From: Risungbinella massiliensis
GTDB taxonomy: Bacteria > Bacillota > Bacilli > Thermoactinomycetales > Thermoactinomycetaceae
Reading direction: 5' to 3'
NCBI RefSeq assembly: GCF_000942395.1
Contig: NZ_LN812103.1
Location: forward strand, 281,000-344,999
Length of the DNA stretch: 64,000 nt
Shown here piece by piece: positions 35,091 through 45,803 of the stretch. The stretch's first letter is position 1, and each line of letters begins with the position of its first letter. The notes beneath the pieces are model-generated. The model saw nothing but the letters and a program-made list of their open reading frames with translations. It was not told the origin of the DNA and made no database searches. The position numbers and the translations under genes were made by a program.

Positions 35091-35698
35091 GTTGTAGTCT
35101 CATCTGTTCGTTTTTCGATCGTCAGTAGTGATGGAGCAGAGGGACGGTTCCAGATTTGATACCAAGAAACAAAGTAATGATAGGAAAGTTGTTTTGCCCA
35201 GAGTAGGACTTGATCTGCCTCATCCTGTCCACCTTCATGCCCTGTATAAATTGCCACTGTCAAAACACCATTTCGATGTAAGAACTCCAAAGAAGTAGTA
35301 AGGGCAGGAATCGTTGTCCCTGCCAAGGTTTTCAGTGAAGTGTCGCAACCAGGTAGATATCCGAGGTTAAACATAATTGCTGTAACTTGCCCTACCAGAT
35401 TCGCTGGAAGAAGGGTATTCATCTTTGCATGATTCCCTAGTATTAATTTGTATTGACCGGATGGGATACCCTGCCCAACTAGTTTTTGTTTCGTTGCAAC
35501 AAGTGCCTCCTTTTGTATATCCAGCGCATAGAGCTGACCATTGCCATCAAGTTGGTTTACGAGAAAAAGGCTATCATTGCCATTTCCCATCGTTCCATCG
35601 ATTACATAGATCGAAGAACGGGGAGATCGCTTTTTTTGATGAACAATGGCATGTGTGACTATGTCTTTGGCATGTTCCAAGATATTTCGTGAAATCAT
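35063..35698 (-). CDS. MnmM/YtqB-like tRNA methyltransferase
   Basis: Class I SAM-dependent methyltransferase: SAM motif YVIDGTMGNGNDSLFL, then MFNLGYLPGCD and YTGHEGGQDE, matching YtqB, characterised in B. subtilis as MnmM, the last methylation of mnm5s2U34 in tRNA. ATG at 35698 overlaps the stop of the upstream radical SAM gene by 4 nt, so the pair is co-translated. Confidence 0.88.
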   Translation of the reverse strand: MISRNILEHAKDIVTHAIVHQKKRSPRSSIYVIDGTMGNGNDSLFLVNQLDGNGQLYALDIQKEALVATKQKLVGQGIPSGQYKLILGNHAKMNTLLPANLVGQVTAIMFNLGYLPGCDTSLKTLAGTTIPALTTSLEFLHRNGVLTVAIYTGHEGGQDEADQVLLWAKQLSYHYFVSWYQIWNRPSAPSLLTIEKRTDETTTKSLSYRSR

Positions 35699-36684
35699 CG
35701 AATAAAGGCCTCCAACTGAGCACGATTTCTCACTACTGCTCGTTTTCCTTGCCAAGAGTTTCGGAGTTTCATCTCTTTATCGATTCCATTGAGAACATCC
35801 CATTTGTTGGTGCTCCACATAGGGCCAACAAGTAGATTTGGCGGTCCGTCTCCTGTAATTCGCTGAATGATCACATCAGGTGGGAGCATTTCCAGAGAAT
35901 CACAGACAAGTTTTACATATTGATCCCGATCGAGGAATTCTAATAATCCTTCCTCAAATTGTTTCATCATGGGTGTCTTTTTGAGTAGGTGTAATAGGTG
36001 GATCTTAATCCCTTGTATATCCATATGAGCACAGGCTTCCACCGTTTCGAGCATCATCTGTTCGGTCTCCTGTGGTAGCCCATGGATAATATGAACACAT
36101 GTATTGATTCCGTGTTTGCGCAGTTTATCTACCCCATCTACAAAACATTGGAAGTCATGAGCTCGATTGATGAGATCGGATGTTTTTTCGTGGATTGTCT
36201 GTAGACCAAGCTCTACCCAAAGATAGGTACGTTGGTTTAGTTCGGCAAGGTACTCTACTACATCATCTGGAAGACAATCGGGTCTTGTAGCAATGGAGAG
36301 CCCAACCACTCCTTCTTGTTCCAGAATTGCTTCATACATCTGGCGTAGCTCTTCAACTGGTGCATAGGTGTTGCTAAAAGCTTGGAAATATCCGAGATAT
36401 TGGGCTTCGGGCCATTTTTGATGCATGCGGGTTTTTATGTCGTGGAACTGCTTGACCAAATCGTCACGACGTCTACCAGCAAAGTCACCTGAACCTCTAG
36501 GGCTACAAAATGTGCAGCCTCCTGTCGTTATGTTTCCATCGCGGTTTGGACAGGAGAAGCCCCCATCGAGTGCAACTTTAAACACTTTTTGTGAGAAAAC
36601 AGATCGTAAATGATAATTCCATGTATGATAGCGCTTTTCATTCCATAAGCGCAGGGTATCAAAAGTTTGGGTTTGATTTAGCAT
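35695..36684 (-). CDS. Radical SAM protein YtqA (MnmL-like)
   Basis: The 4Fe-4S motif is CPNRDGNITTGGCTFC (Cx9-type spacing typical of TIGR01212/YtqA), with radical SAM barrel motifs later (WVELGLQTIHEKT, HIIHGLPQET). YtqA is linked to the same wobble-uridine pathway as YtqB, consistent with the overlap. Start at ATG 36684 behind AGAGGAAC; the frame is open further upstream but without a ribosome site. 329 aa. Confidence 0.88.
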   Translation of the reverse strand: MLNQTQTFDTLRLWNEKRYHTWNYHLRSVFSQKVFKVALDGGFSCPNRDGNITTGGCTFCSPRGSGDFAGRRRDDLVKQFHDIKTRMHQKWPEAQYLGYFQAFSNTYAPVEELRQMYEAILEQEGVVGLSIATRPDCLPDDVVEYLAELNQRTYLWVELGLQTIHEKTSDLINRAHDFQCFVDGVDKLRKHGINTCVHIIHGLPQETEQMMLETVEACAHMDIQGIKIHLLHLLKKTPMMKQFEEGLLEFLDRDQYVKLVCDSLEMLPPDVIIQRITGDGPPNLLVGPMWSTNKWDVLNGIDKEMKLRNSWQGKRAVVRNRAQLEAFIR

Positions 36685-36891
36685 AGGTAGTTCCTCTCTT
36701 TCTCTTGATCTCATTATATATGATCTTTCAGAGCAGCCAAAAGGAGTAGAGGAGTAGTATTTTGGACATGTTCGGATTGATCTCCTTTTTATAAAATAGA
36801 ATAGAGAATCTCTTTTAGATGAAAAGAATGGAACCAACGGTTATTCAGCATAAAAAGTTTGCACTATTCTATTTAAGGGGGATGATATGTC

Positions 36892-37737
36892 ATGTTCCGC
36901 AAAAATTTGTACGTATGGGGAATCGGAGTCGTATTACTAGCAGGATGTTCTTTGCTACCTGCTGAAAAGGAGACCAAGGCACCTGTTCCAGTGAAACATA
37001 TAGTTGTAATACCCGAACCGCCAAAAGATCTCTCAGCATTTGGGAGATTAAAATCGTCGATTGAAGCTACCAAAAAAGAGCTAGGATATCACTACGAGAT
37101 AAAAGGAACGCAAGTGTATAAAGACAACCCTAATAGTCCTGTCACGTTCCAATCGACGGGCGTAGAAACTTTTACTCCGTATACACAACAGTTCGAACTG
37201 CAATACAGTGGGTTGCGGGAAAAAATATGGACAGTTGGAGAGACTACTTATACTCAATCCAATACGGGAAAAATAGAAAAGATGCCATATGTCCAAGGCG
37301 ATGCACACGGTTCTCCAACGGAAATCATTCGACGCTTACAACTAATGAGTGATCATATACAAAGTGGGACTGTTCCCAAGGAAGTAGTACAGATGAAGGA
37401 AGAGGGAGAAAGTATCGAGCTTACGATCCAAGCAGATCAAGTAGCTTCTCTTCGAGAGATGATCGAAGGGATAGAACGAAAACGATCGAAGATAGATCCA
37501 CCAGAAGTTCAAGTAGAAAAAACAGAGGTGAAGCAATATCAAGTAAAAATATGGATTTCAAAACAGTCAGAGAAAATAGAACGTCTCTCGGTTTTGCAGG
37601 AGTTATACACACCATCTACCTATGGACCGATCTCGTTTACACAGACTACAGAAGTGACAGTAAAAGAGCCTTTTGTAGGTTCTATTCAAGTACCTGCCGA
37701 GATTCAAACACAAGCAAAGTCGGTTACAGCGAACTAA
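36892..37737 (+). CDS. Secreted lipoprotein, LolA/LppX-like fold possible
   Basis: Signal peptide with lipobox LLAGC (Cys about 19). The remainder is polar and beta-rich with repeated YxxxGT and Thr/Gln-rich strands, like DUF6612-type lipoproteins; family assignment is tentative. AAGGGGGATG is upstream of the ATG. Confidence 0.75.
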   Translation: MFRKNLYVWGIGVVLLAGCSLLPAEKETKAPVPVKHIVVIPEPPKDLSAFGRLKSSIEATKKELGYHYEIKGTQVYKDNPNSPVTFQSTGVETFTPYTQQFELQYSGLREKIWTVGETTYTQSNTGKIEKMPYVQGDAHGSPTEIIRRLQLMSDHIQSGTVPKEVVQMKEEGESIELTIQADQVASLREMIEGIERKRSKIDPPEVQVEKTEVKQYQVKIWISKQSEKIERLSVLQELYTPSTYGPISFTQTTEVTVKEPFVGSIQVPAEIQTQAKSVTAN

Positions 37738-37755
37738 AAGAAGAAAGTATAAAAA

Positions 37756-37786
37756 AGGCTGATGTCAAATGACATGAGCCTGTTTT
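37756..37786 (+). terminator. Intrinsic terminator
   Basis: AGGCT-ATGTCA pairs with TGACAT-AGCCT across two bases; GTTTTG follows. Confidence 0.75.
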
Positions 37787-37969
37787 GTGATGAGATATAA
37801 TAGAAGCATCTTTGGAAGCATTTGAAATTGTTTCTTCTTTAGAAAATACTTGACAGGAGAGCCTGTTTTTGACGAAAGTAGTAAGAGTCATGCTAACTAG
37901 TTTCTTCTATATAATACGAAATAGACTTTGTTGGTAGCATACACTTATCTCAAAAGGCGGTGATTCACT

Positions 37970-38848
37970 GTGTACAAAGTAGCAACAACTCAGTACGAAC
38001 TCCAACCTCTCCTATCGATCGAAGAGTTCTGGCATAACATAGAAGTAGATATCCAAGAAGCCGCACACTCCGAAGCAGACTTAATTGTCTTTCCGGAGTA
38101 TCTTACGGCCCATTTACTAGCTTTGGAGCCATTGATGACCCATGAACAAGCTTGTCAGTATTTAAATTCATTTACAGAACAATACCTGACCTTTTTTACA
38201 GAGAAGAGCAAACAATATCAGTTGATGATCTTGGCAGGAACTCATATTCACCATATGGCAGGAAAAGGTTTTATCAATGAGGCTTTTCTCTTTTTCCCAG
38301 ATGGAACCTTCCGTACCCAACCGAAAGTCCATCTAACACCAGAAGAACAGAAACTTTGGAAACTAGCACCAGGGGAAGAAGTAGAAGTAATCGATACCCC
38401 AATTGGTCGTGTAGCAATCCTGACTTGTTACGATATTGAGTTTCCGGAGCTATCTCGTATCGTGACAGACCTTGGAGCGGAATTGATCCTATGTCCTAGC
38501 TATACCGATACGATTGCCGGCTACTACCGTGTTCGTCACTGTGCCCAAGCCCGTGCTATTGAGAATCAACGGTTTGTGGTGCTATCTGGAATCGTGGGTG
38601 AACTACCTCATATTCCACAAATTGACACAGGTTATTGTCGTGCAGGTGTCTTTTCCCCATGCGATCATCCATTTCCTGCAGATGGTGTAATTGCAATCGG
38701 AGAAGGCGAAGAGAACCGTCTTGTCATTGCCGAGTTACAGATGGATGAACTCCGTCAGAATTGGGAGTTAGGACAAGTAGCTCCGTTTCGTGACCGTAAA
38801 CCGGAACTTTATGATCGATTGCGTGTTAAAGCAAAACCAAACAGCTGA
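37970..38848 (+). CDS. Carbon-nitrogen (nitrilase-family) hydrolase
   Basis: Catalytic Glu in VFPEYL, Lys in PKVHLTPEE and Cys in LTCYDIEFPEL give the nitrilase-superfamily triad. 292 aa, cytoplasmic amidase or omega-amidase class; substrate unknown. GTG start with AAAGGCGGTGA upstream. Confidence 0.9.
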   Translation: MYKVATTQYELQPLLSIEEFWHNIEVDIQEAAHSEADLIVFPEYLTAHLLALEPLMTHEQACQYLNSFTEQYLTFFTEKSKQYQLMILAGTHIHHMAGKGFINEAFLFFPDGTFRTQPKVHLTPEEQKLWKLAPGEEVEVIDTPIGRVAILTCYDIEFPELSRIVTDLGAELILCPSYTDTIAGYYRVRHCAQARAIENQRFVVLSGIVGELPHIPQIDTGYCRAGVFSPCDHPFPADGVIAIGEGEENRLVIAELQMDELRQNWELGQVAPFRDRKPELYDRLRVKAKPNS

Positions 38849-38933
38849 TTACTGAATAAGACCATATCAAAAGAAGAGCAGCTAATCTTTTTTTGGGATT
38901 GATTTAGCTTCTAAGTCATACAAAATGAAAGAG

Positions 38934-38970
38934 AAGTACCACCAACCTTCATTCTAGGTAGGTGGTACTT
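38934..38970 (+). promoter_or_regulatory. Leader hairpin before the DxDxDG protein
   Basis: AAGTACCACC pairs perfectly with GGTGGTACTT (10 bp) and the loop can extend it (AACCT/AGGT). It ends 8 nt before the GGAG ribosome site and has no U-run, so translational or mRNA-stability control is as likely as termination. Confidence 0.5.
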
Positions 38971-38991
38971 CCCCCATTGGAGTGTATTGAT

Positions 38992-40473
38992 ATGATGAAA
39001 AAAATCATTCTATTTGCACCATTTGTTGTTATTTTAATCTTTGGTCTGCTAATTGCATTTACTAATCTATTTATATTTGAACCTACTTACATGGATCTAC
39101 AAAAAGACGCCCAAGAATTTATCCCAAGAGGAGCAAAAATACTCACTCATGAAGAGGGGAAAAATCTTGCGATGTGGGATATGGATGAGGATCAGATCCA
39201 AGAGGGGATAGTTGTCTATGAGCACCCCAAAACGAAGCAACGAGAGGTACTCATTCTGAAGAAGAAAGTAATAGGGTACGATGTGACAAAATTCCCGATC
39301 TCCGGAAAGGATCCAGTGAAAGAGACTTTTTTTCAGGACGTGACAGGAGATCGTAAACCCGAATTGGTGATGAGAGAACAAAAGCCACAGGGCGAGGAAG
39401 GGACAGAAGAAACGCAACCAGAAATGAACCAGAGTGAACGATTAGTGGTATATCAAGTTCAAACCAATCCAAAAGAGGATAAGTTCCAAGTGGTCACACT
39501 AGGAGAGCTTCAAGGGGAACAAGTTCTTTTAACTGATTTAGATAACAATGGAATCAACGAAGCGATTGTCATCGAACAACAAAAAGATGCTGAATCATAT
39601 GGAGAACGTAATTTTATAGCGAAGTTATACCAATCCAAACAAAATCGCTTGGAACTAGTCCAGACGATGGATCTGGGAATGTCTAACTGGCTTACGGTTT
39701 ACTATTCGCCATTAGATAAAACTGGGAGAAAAGGTTTGATATTAGATAAACAAGTAGGAGTTCACTCACAAACTTTTTCTTTAATAGTAATGAAGGATGG
39801 TCAACTGGTAGATACCGCCCAGGATCAGGGTCATGCAGTGGAAATATACAATAACTATCCAAAATCTCCAATGGATATCAATAAAGATGGTATTTTAGAT
39901 ATTCCATTCGGAAAACCCGATCATCGGTCGTCTATTCTGCCGCTTTCTAACGCAGAGATGCGATATATTTACGAGTGGCAAAACTTCATAGCAGATAATC
40001 GTTTGGTAGAAGTATCGAGATCCATCTCTGGACATGGTTTTGATTGGATTGTTCCAGAGCAGTGGAAAAATATTTCCATGGATGTTGTAGATTTTGATAC
40101 TTCTAGATCACTGGGAACGTCTTTAATTCCTAGCAATCTAGATGAAGGTCCAAGTAGTCCGTTCTTGGTTATCGTTTCTGTGCTGAAAAAAGCAGACTTA
40201 GATAAATATCAGAAAAAAGAAAACAACACTCTTGTGCTAGATGAATTCGAAGATTTTGTATTCGTCGGTCATTATCAAGAAGAGAAAAATATGGATCATT
40301 ATCCGAATACGAAAAAGATCATCATCGACCAAGCGGAATTGAAGAAGAACATTGTATTGTGGGAGGAAGAAGAATTAAAGCAAGCTCTAGGTAGGTTTGA
40401 TGAGATGTTGGAGTTAAACATTCGATATGGGAATGTCGTTGAAGACGAAGAGCAGGTAAGTAACCACCATTAG
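38992..40473 (+). CDS. Membrane-anchored protein with DxDxDG-like loops (paralog A)
   Basis: One N-terminal membrane helix (about 6-26), then an extracellular region with Asp-rich loops (DMDEDQIQEG, DVTGDRKPEL, DLDNNGINEA, DINKDGILDI) resembling FG-GAP/VCBS or calcium-binding repeats. Parallels the product at 41690 throughout (AQEFIPRGAKIL against AKEFIPSGVRML; SGHGFDWIVPEQWKN against TGLGFDWVIPSSWEN). ATG 38992 has GGAG 9 nt upstream. Function unknown. Confidence 0.75.
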   Translation: MMKKIILFAPFVVILIFGLLIAFTNLFIFEPTYMDLQKDAQEFIPRGAKILTHEEGKNLAMWDMDEDQIQEGIVVYEHPKTKQREVLILKKKVIGYDVTKFPISGKDPVKETFFQDVTGDRKPELVMREQKPQGEEGTEETQPEMNQSERLVVYQVQTNPKEDKFQVVTLGELQGEQVLLTDLDNNGINEAIVIEQQKDAESYGERNFIAKLYQSKQNRLELVQTMDLGMSNWLTVYYSPLDKTGRKGLILDKQVGVHSQTFSLIVMKDGQLVDTAQDQGHAVEIYNNYPKSPMDINKDGILDIPFGKPDHRSSILPLSNAEMRYIYEWQNFIADNRLVEVSRSISGHGFDWIVPEQWKNISMDVVDFDTSRSLGTSLIPSNLDEGPSSPFLVIVSVLKKADLDKYQKKENNTLVLDEFEDFVFVGHYQEEKNMDHYPNTKKIIIDQAELKKNIVLWEEEELKQALGRFDEMLELNIRYGNVVEDEEQVSNHH

Positions 40474-40583
40474 AGGTTGTGAATGGTGGATTCGTTTTTA
40501 AATACTATATATCGAAATGTAATCAGAGCTACTAACTTAGTAGCTCTGATTATCTGTTAGAGATAGATATTTTAGTTTCTAAT

Positions 40584-41225
40584 CTATAATCTTTCACCAT
40601 GTTTTTCGCAATTTTGGTAAAAGGTTATGTAGGTTTGATCAGCTTCTTCTTCATTTACAATACAGCCACGTATCACTTCTTTTAAACTGTTGATATCACC
40701 TGAACTCGATGCTACCGAAGCTTGGAATACTTGTTTGCTAGGAACTCGTGACCAATCTAGCTTATAACCTGCTTGTAACGCTAGACAGCGTATGAACTCT
40801 CTTTGTGATCGCCCATTCCCTTCACGAAATGGATGTAGCATATTGATCTCGGCCATATAAAAAGCAGCCCGTTTTGAAAAGTCCTCTAAAGGTAGACCTT
40901 GTAAGCATTTTTCACGGTGTAATGACCCAAAAATATCATGGGCTACATCTTGCAAATAGATAGTTCTAGCAAACCAAGTATTTTGTTTTGCGATATCCAC
41001 TTCGCGCAATGCACCAGCCCACTCATATATATCTTGAAAGATAAATTGATGTATCTGTTGAAGGTGTTCTAAATTGAATTTACCGTAGATAGGAGATTTT
41101 TGTAGTTGGGCTAAGCGCTTTAATGTATAGAGTGCCTCCATTGTGAACAACTCTGTGTACTCTCTCATATGAAATTCATTGATCAAAACGTCACTGTTTG
41201 GATATGAGTAGGATTTAGGAGCCAT
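40584..41225 (-). CDS. Fic/DOC family toxin-like protein
   Basis: Fic domain with the complete active-site motif HPFREGNGRSQR, compatible with AMP transfer from ATP onto a target hydroxyl. It carries no N-terminal inhibitory helix of its own; the helix is supplied by the gene immediately upstream. Start ATG overlaps the antitoxin stop (TAATG), with AAAGGAG inside the antitoxin gene. Confidence 0.92.
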   Translation of the reverse strand: MAPKSYSYPNSDVLINEFHMREYTELFTMEALYTLKRLAQLQKSPIYGKFNLEHLQQIHQFIFQDIYEWAGALREVDIAKQNTWFARTIYLQDVAHDIFGSLHREKCLQGLPLEDFSKRAAFYMAEINMLHPFREGNGRSQREFIRCLALQAGYKLDWSRVPSKQVFQASVASSSGDINSLKEVIRGCIVNEEEADQTYITFYQNCEKHGERL

Positions 41226-41431
41226 TAGCGATCTCCTTTGGGTTTGATCGATGCTTTTTTGGCCAGTTCGATAGCACGGATATGAAAATCTTGATCATCT
41301 AGTTCTCCAAGTAAATTGGCTTTTACAAGGTCTTCTTCTTCTCTTGTTAGTTCAATGCCCTCTATCGCTAAATTGGCTTTTGCTTCTCTTAGTAGTTGTT
41401 CTAAATTTTCTGAGGTAAATTTGTTTGTCAT
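41225..41431 (-). CDS. VbhA-like antitoxin of the Fic protein
   Basis: 68 aa from ATG 41431 (GGAGAGGAAG). LREAKANLAIEGIELTREEEDLV resembles the VbhA inhibitory helix ([S/T]xxxE[G/N]) with Glu-Gly present but Asn in the Ser/Thr position. In such systems the Glu blocks ATP orientation in the toxin. Overlap with the Fic gene supports pairing. Confidence 0.85.
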   Translation of the reverse strand: MTNKFTSENLEQLLREAKANLAIEGIELTREEEDLVKANLLGELDDQDFHIRAIELAKKASIKPKGDR

Positions 41432-41689
41432 TGCTTCCTCTCCTTCGGAAAACAAATATAGCATATCGGGTAAGTCGAAAAAATGTAGAAAGGAATGTTT
41501 GAGTGGGATTATAATATAGAAGTTCTTATGCTCCAATGAAAAGATCTATTTACAAGAATCTTATTGTCAGAAGGAGATCTAGGTTTTATTCAATAGAGAT
41601 AAAGATATTTATATTATTTTTAAAATCTATCAGTACTTACAAAAAAATAGGAACAGTTTGATAAAAACAACAAGAGAGTGGTTTTCAAT

Positions 41690-43147
41690 ATGAAGAAAAA
41701 ATTTGTGCTATTAGCACCATTTATAGTGATTGCAATATGTGCCGTGTTATTTGTATATCGGAATATTTTTGTAATAGAACCGGCATTTGCTGAGTTACAA
41801 GAGGATGCGAAGGAGTTTATCCCAAGTGGAGTAAGAATGTTAGCTCAAGACCCAGAACAAAATCTATCTATGTGGGATTTAGACGGGGATCAGAAAAAAG
41901 AGGGAATTGCGGTTTACGAGTATCCAGCTACAAAACAAAAAGAGATCCTTGTAATGAAAAAGAAGGTAATAGGATATGAGGTTACCAAGACGCCTGTAAA
42001 TGTACAGGACGAGGTCAAAGAAGTAAAGGTACAAGATTTATCTGGAGATAAAATTCCGGAAATTACGCTTATTCGGGAATCGAGACAAGAAGGAATGCAG
42101 CCACCTTATTTTAGAGATAAAGTGAGTCAAAATGCATTTATCCTTACCATGAATCCAAAATCGCCTACACTAGGCTTTCAACAGATTGCATACGTAAAAG
42201 GAACTACCATATTCCAAACAGATCTAGATCATAACCAGATAGAAGAATTAGTAGTGCTGGAGATGACGAGTTATCCAGAATATGAAGATGGGGATTATCA
42301 ACCTGGTAAAGCAAAAGCAAAGTTACTTCAATTGAAGGACAATCAGTTGACTACGATTCAAGAGATAGACTTGGGAGAGCTTAATGCCATCTATTCTCAC
42401 TTAGGAAAGATCGATAGTAGTGGGCGCAAAGGTATTGTGGTTGCAAAACCATATGGAAACGATCAGGAAGTAGATGATAGAGGTGCATATAATGTTTTGG
42501 TTATGCAAGACGGGAAGCTAATGGACCTTTTGGAAACTACTTCGTTTAGAATAGACAATATTTCATTTAAAGATATGTTGGACATAAATAAAGACGATAT
42601 TTTAGATATTCCAGTTTTTACATATGAAGGTACAGGACCTAAGTTTGAATTTACTACTCCAATTGTTCACTGGTATAACTTTACTGCAGATAATCAAAGG
42701 ATTAAAGTAGCCGAGTCTGTAACGGGACTAGGGTTCGACTGGGTTATTCCAAGCAGTTGGGAAAACTTAGCGCTTAAGCAACATAGAGACGCAACTTCAA
42801 CATATTTTGGTTCATGTTTGACTATTAATCCAGAAAAAATAGAAATGATGTGTCTTTATATAACTAAGAAACAAGATATATCCTATTTTAGTGAGTATGA
42901 GTATCATGTTCTGGATACATACCAAGATTACATTGTTATAGGATATATGAATCAATTAGATGCTAGCATAGCGAACAATTATCCACAAACAAACAAGGTG
43001 TTAAAAGAACAACTTAATTTAAAAAACCAAATGTTGTTATGGGGTGAATCGGAGCGAAAGATTGCAATGAAAACATTTGAAGAAATATTAAAACACAGTG
43101 CGATTATGAACCCTCATGGCGAAGGTCTCTACGAGGATGACCTATAA
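41690..43147 (+). CDS. Membrane-anchored protein with DxDxDG-like loops (paralog B)
   Basis: Single N-terminal helix then extracellular Asp-rich loops (DLDGDQKKEG, DLSGDKIPEI, DLDHNQIEEL, DINKDDILDI). Homologous to the product at 38992 in the same order and spacing. ATG at 41690 follows a weak GAGAGTGG. Function unknown. Confidence 0.75.
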   Translation: MKKKFVLLAPFIVIAICAVLFVYRNIFVIEPAFAELQEDAKEFIPSGVRMLAQDPEQNLSMWDLDGDQKKEGIAVYEYPATKQKEILVMKKKVIGYEVTKTPVNVQDEVKEVKVQDLSGDKIPEITLIRESRQEGMQPPYFRDKVSQNAFILTMNPKSPTLGFQQIAYVKGTTIFQTDLDHNQIEELVVLEMTSYPEYEDGDYQPGKAKAKLLQLKDNQLTTIQEIDLGELNAIYSHLGKIDSSGRKGIVVAKPYGNDQEVDDRGAYNVLVMQDGKLMDLLETTSFRIDNISFKDMLDINKDDILDIPVFTYEGTGPKFEFTTPIVHWYNFTADNQRIKVAESVTGLGFDWVIPSSWENLALKQHRDATSTYFGSCLTINPEKIEMMCLYITKKQDISYFSEYEYHVLDTYQDYIVIGYMNQLDASIANNYPQTNKVLKEQLNLKNQMLLWGESERKIAMKTFEEILKHSAIMNPHGEGLYEDDL

Positions 43148-43169
43148 CTTCGTATAATCAGTCCACCCA

Positions 43170-43200
43170 CCCGATCACAAAATGTGATGCGGGTTTTTTT
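43170..43200 (+). terminator. Intrinsic terminator
   Basis: CCCG-ATCACA pairs with TGTGAT-CGGG, T7 follows. Confidence 0.88.
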
Positions 43201-43248
43201 GTGTATTATCCAGCATAAACGCACATCCTAAGCAAGACTCCCTGTTCA

Positions 43249-43276
43249 TTGACAATTATTCCGGATGGTGTATGAT
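43249..43276 (+). promoter_or_regulatory. Sigma-A promoter of the pyruvate dehydrogenase operon
   Basis: TTGACA, 16 nt, TATGAT. The leader is about 150 nt and contains an ACTGT-TATAGT-ACAGT dyad near 43347. Confidence 0.7.
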
Positions 43277-43408
43277 AGTTCTAGATGTGGTTGTAATATA
43301 TGTGGAATTATAAGCGGATTCTACAAATCGGAGATTTTAAGCAGACTGTTATAGTACAGTTTGCCTATCAGATTATAACAGTTTAACGAGCGAAAGCTCC
43401 CCACATAA

Positions 43409-44539
<1,131 letters not shown>

Positions 44540-44542
44540 TCC

Positions 44543-45520
44543 ATGGCAACAATGACAATGGTAAAAGCCATTAATGATGCAATGCGTGTGGCTTTAGAAA
44601 AAGATCCTAACGTACTCCTTTTCGGGGAAGACGTAGGGAAAAACGGTGGGGTTTTCCGTGCATCAGAAGGTCTTCAAGCACAATTTGGCGCAGACCGTGT
44701 AATGGATACACCACTTGCTGAGTCCGGTATTGGTGGACTTGCTCTGGGTCTTGGGATGCAAGGTTTCCGTCCTATTGCCGAGGTCCAATTTATCGGGTTT
44801 ATCTATGAAGTATTGGATTCCATTGTGAACCAAGCACCTCGTATGCGTTACCGTACAGGAGGTCGCTTTACTTCTCCAATCGTGTTCCGTACTCCGTTTG
44901 GTGCTGGGGTTAAAACTCCTGAGTTCCATGGAGATAGCTTGGAAGGTACCATTGCACAAACTCCTGGGATCAAAGTAGTAATTCCTTCGAATCCATACGA
45001 TGCAAAAGGTCTGCTCTTGTCTGCGATTAAAGACAATGACCCTGTCTTCTTTATGGAACACTTGAAGTTGTACTTCTCTGCAAAAGGCGAAGTACCAGAA
45101 GGTGAATACTACGTTCCACTAGGTAAAGCAAACGTAGCTCGTGAAGGGAAAGATGTTACGGTTATTACCTATGGAGCGATGGTTCACACTGCGCTCAAAG
45201 CAGCAGAACTTGCTGAAAAAGAAGGTCACTCCATTGAAGTAATCGACCTTCGTACGGTTAGCCCAATCGATATCGATACGATCGTAGAGTCGGTTGAGAA
45301 AACCAACCGTGCGATTGTACTGACGGAAGCTCCTCAACAAGCTGGGGTAGCTGCAGAAGTAATCGCGCAAATCAATGAGAAAGCATTGCTAAGCCTAGAA
45401 GCTCCAGTCGTTCGACTTACTGGACCTAATACTCACATGCCTTTCCCACTGCTTGAGGATCAATGGCTCCACAATCCACAATCTGTGGCAAAAGCAGTAA
45501 AAGACCTCATGAATTTCTAA
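44543..45520 (+). CDS. pdhB: Pyruvate dehydrogenase E1 component, beta subunit
   Basis: 325 aa; [31 protein letters not shown] and the C-terminal transketolase domain ([15 protein letters not shown]) are typical. Starts 3 nt after pdhA with AAGGAGGGG. Confidence 0.96.
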   Translation: MATMTMVKAINDAMRVALEKDPNVLLFGEDVGKNGGVFRASEGLQAQFGADRVMDTPLAESGIGGLALGLGMQGFRPIAEVQFIGFIYEVLDSIVNQAPRMRYRTGGRFTSPIVFRTPFGAGVKTPEFHGDSLEGTIAQTPGIKVVIPSNPYDAKGLLLSAIKDNDPVFFMEHLKLYFSAKGEVPEGEYYVPLGKANVAREGKDVTVITYGAMVHTALKAAELAEKEGHSIEVIDLRTVSPIDIDTIVESVEKTNRAIVLTEAPQQAGVAAEVIAQINEKALLSLEAPVVRLTGPNTHMPFPLLEDQWLHNPQSVAKAVKDLMNF

Positions 45521-45542
45521 AAGCATAGTTCGTTATTCTAGA

Positions 45543-45568
45543 GCGGTGGTTGCCTGTGGTACCACCGC
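45543..45568 (+). promoter_or_regulatory. Hairpin in the pdhB-pdhC gap
   Basis: GCGGTGGT pairs perfectly with ACCACCGC over a 10-nt loop, without a U-run. It lies in a 283-nt non-coding gap inside the operon and may set mRNA processing or attenuation. Confidence 0.5.
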
Positions 45569-45803
45569 CTAGCATATGAGTTTAGCGTTTCGCTTAGAAA
45601 GGTGTGCGTTGGAGGGTAATGAACCCTGCTTTGCGATAGGTACACACTTATTGGAAGCCAGAATATCGATATTTCGTGCTTTTTTACGTAGGCTGTACCA
45701 GATGTGTAAAGATGTGTTAGCGAAATTACGAAATAGAGGCAAGGCCATACCAAATACGTCAATAGTACGATCACAGTTTGATACATGTAGGGAGGAAATA
45801 AGC

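Noticed and set aside
45576-45803. N-terminal extension of pdhC
   Set aside because: No E2 similarity; GTG 45804 with AGGGAGG gives the standard lipoyl-domain start.
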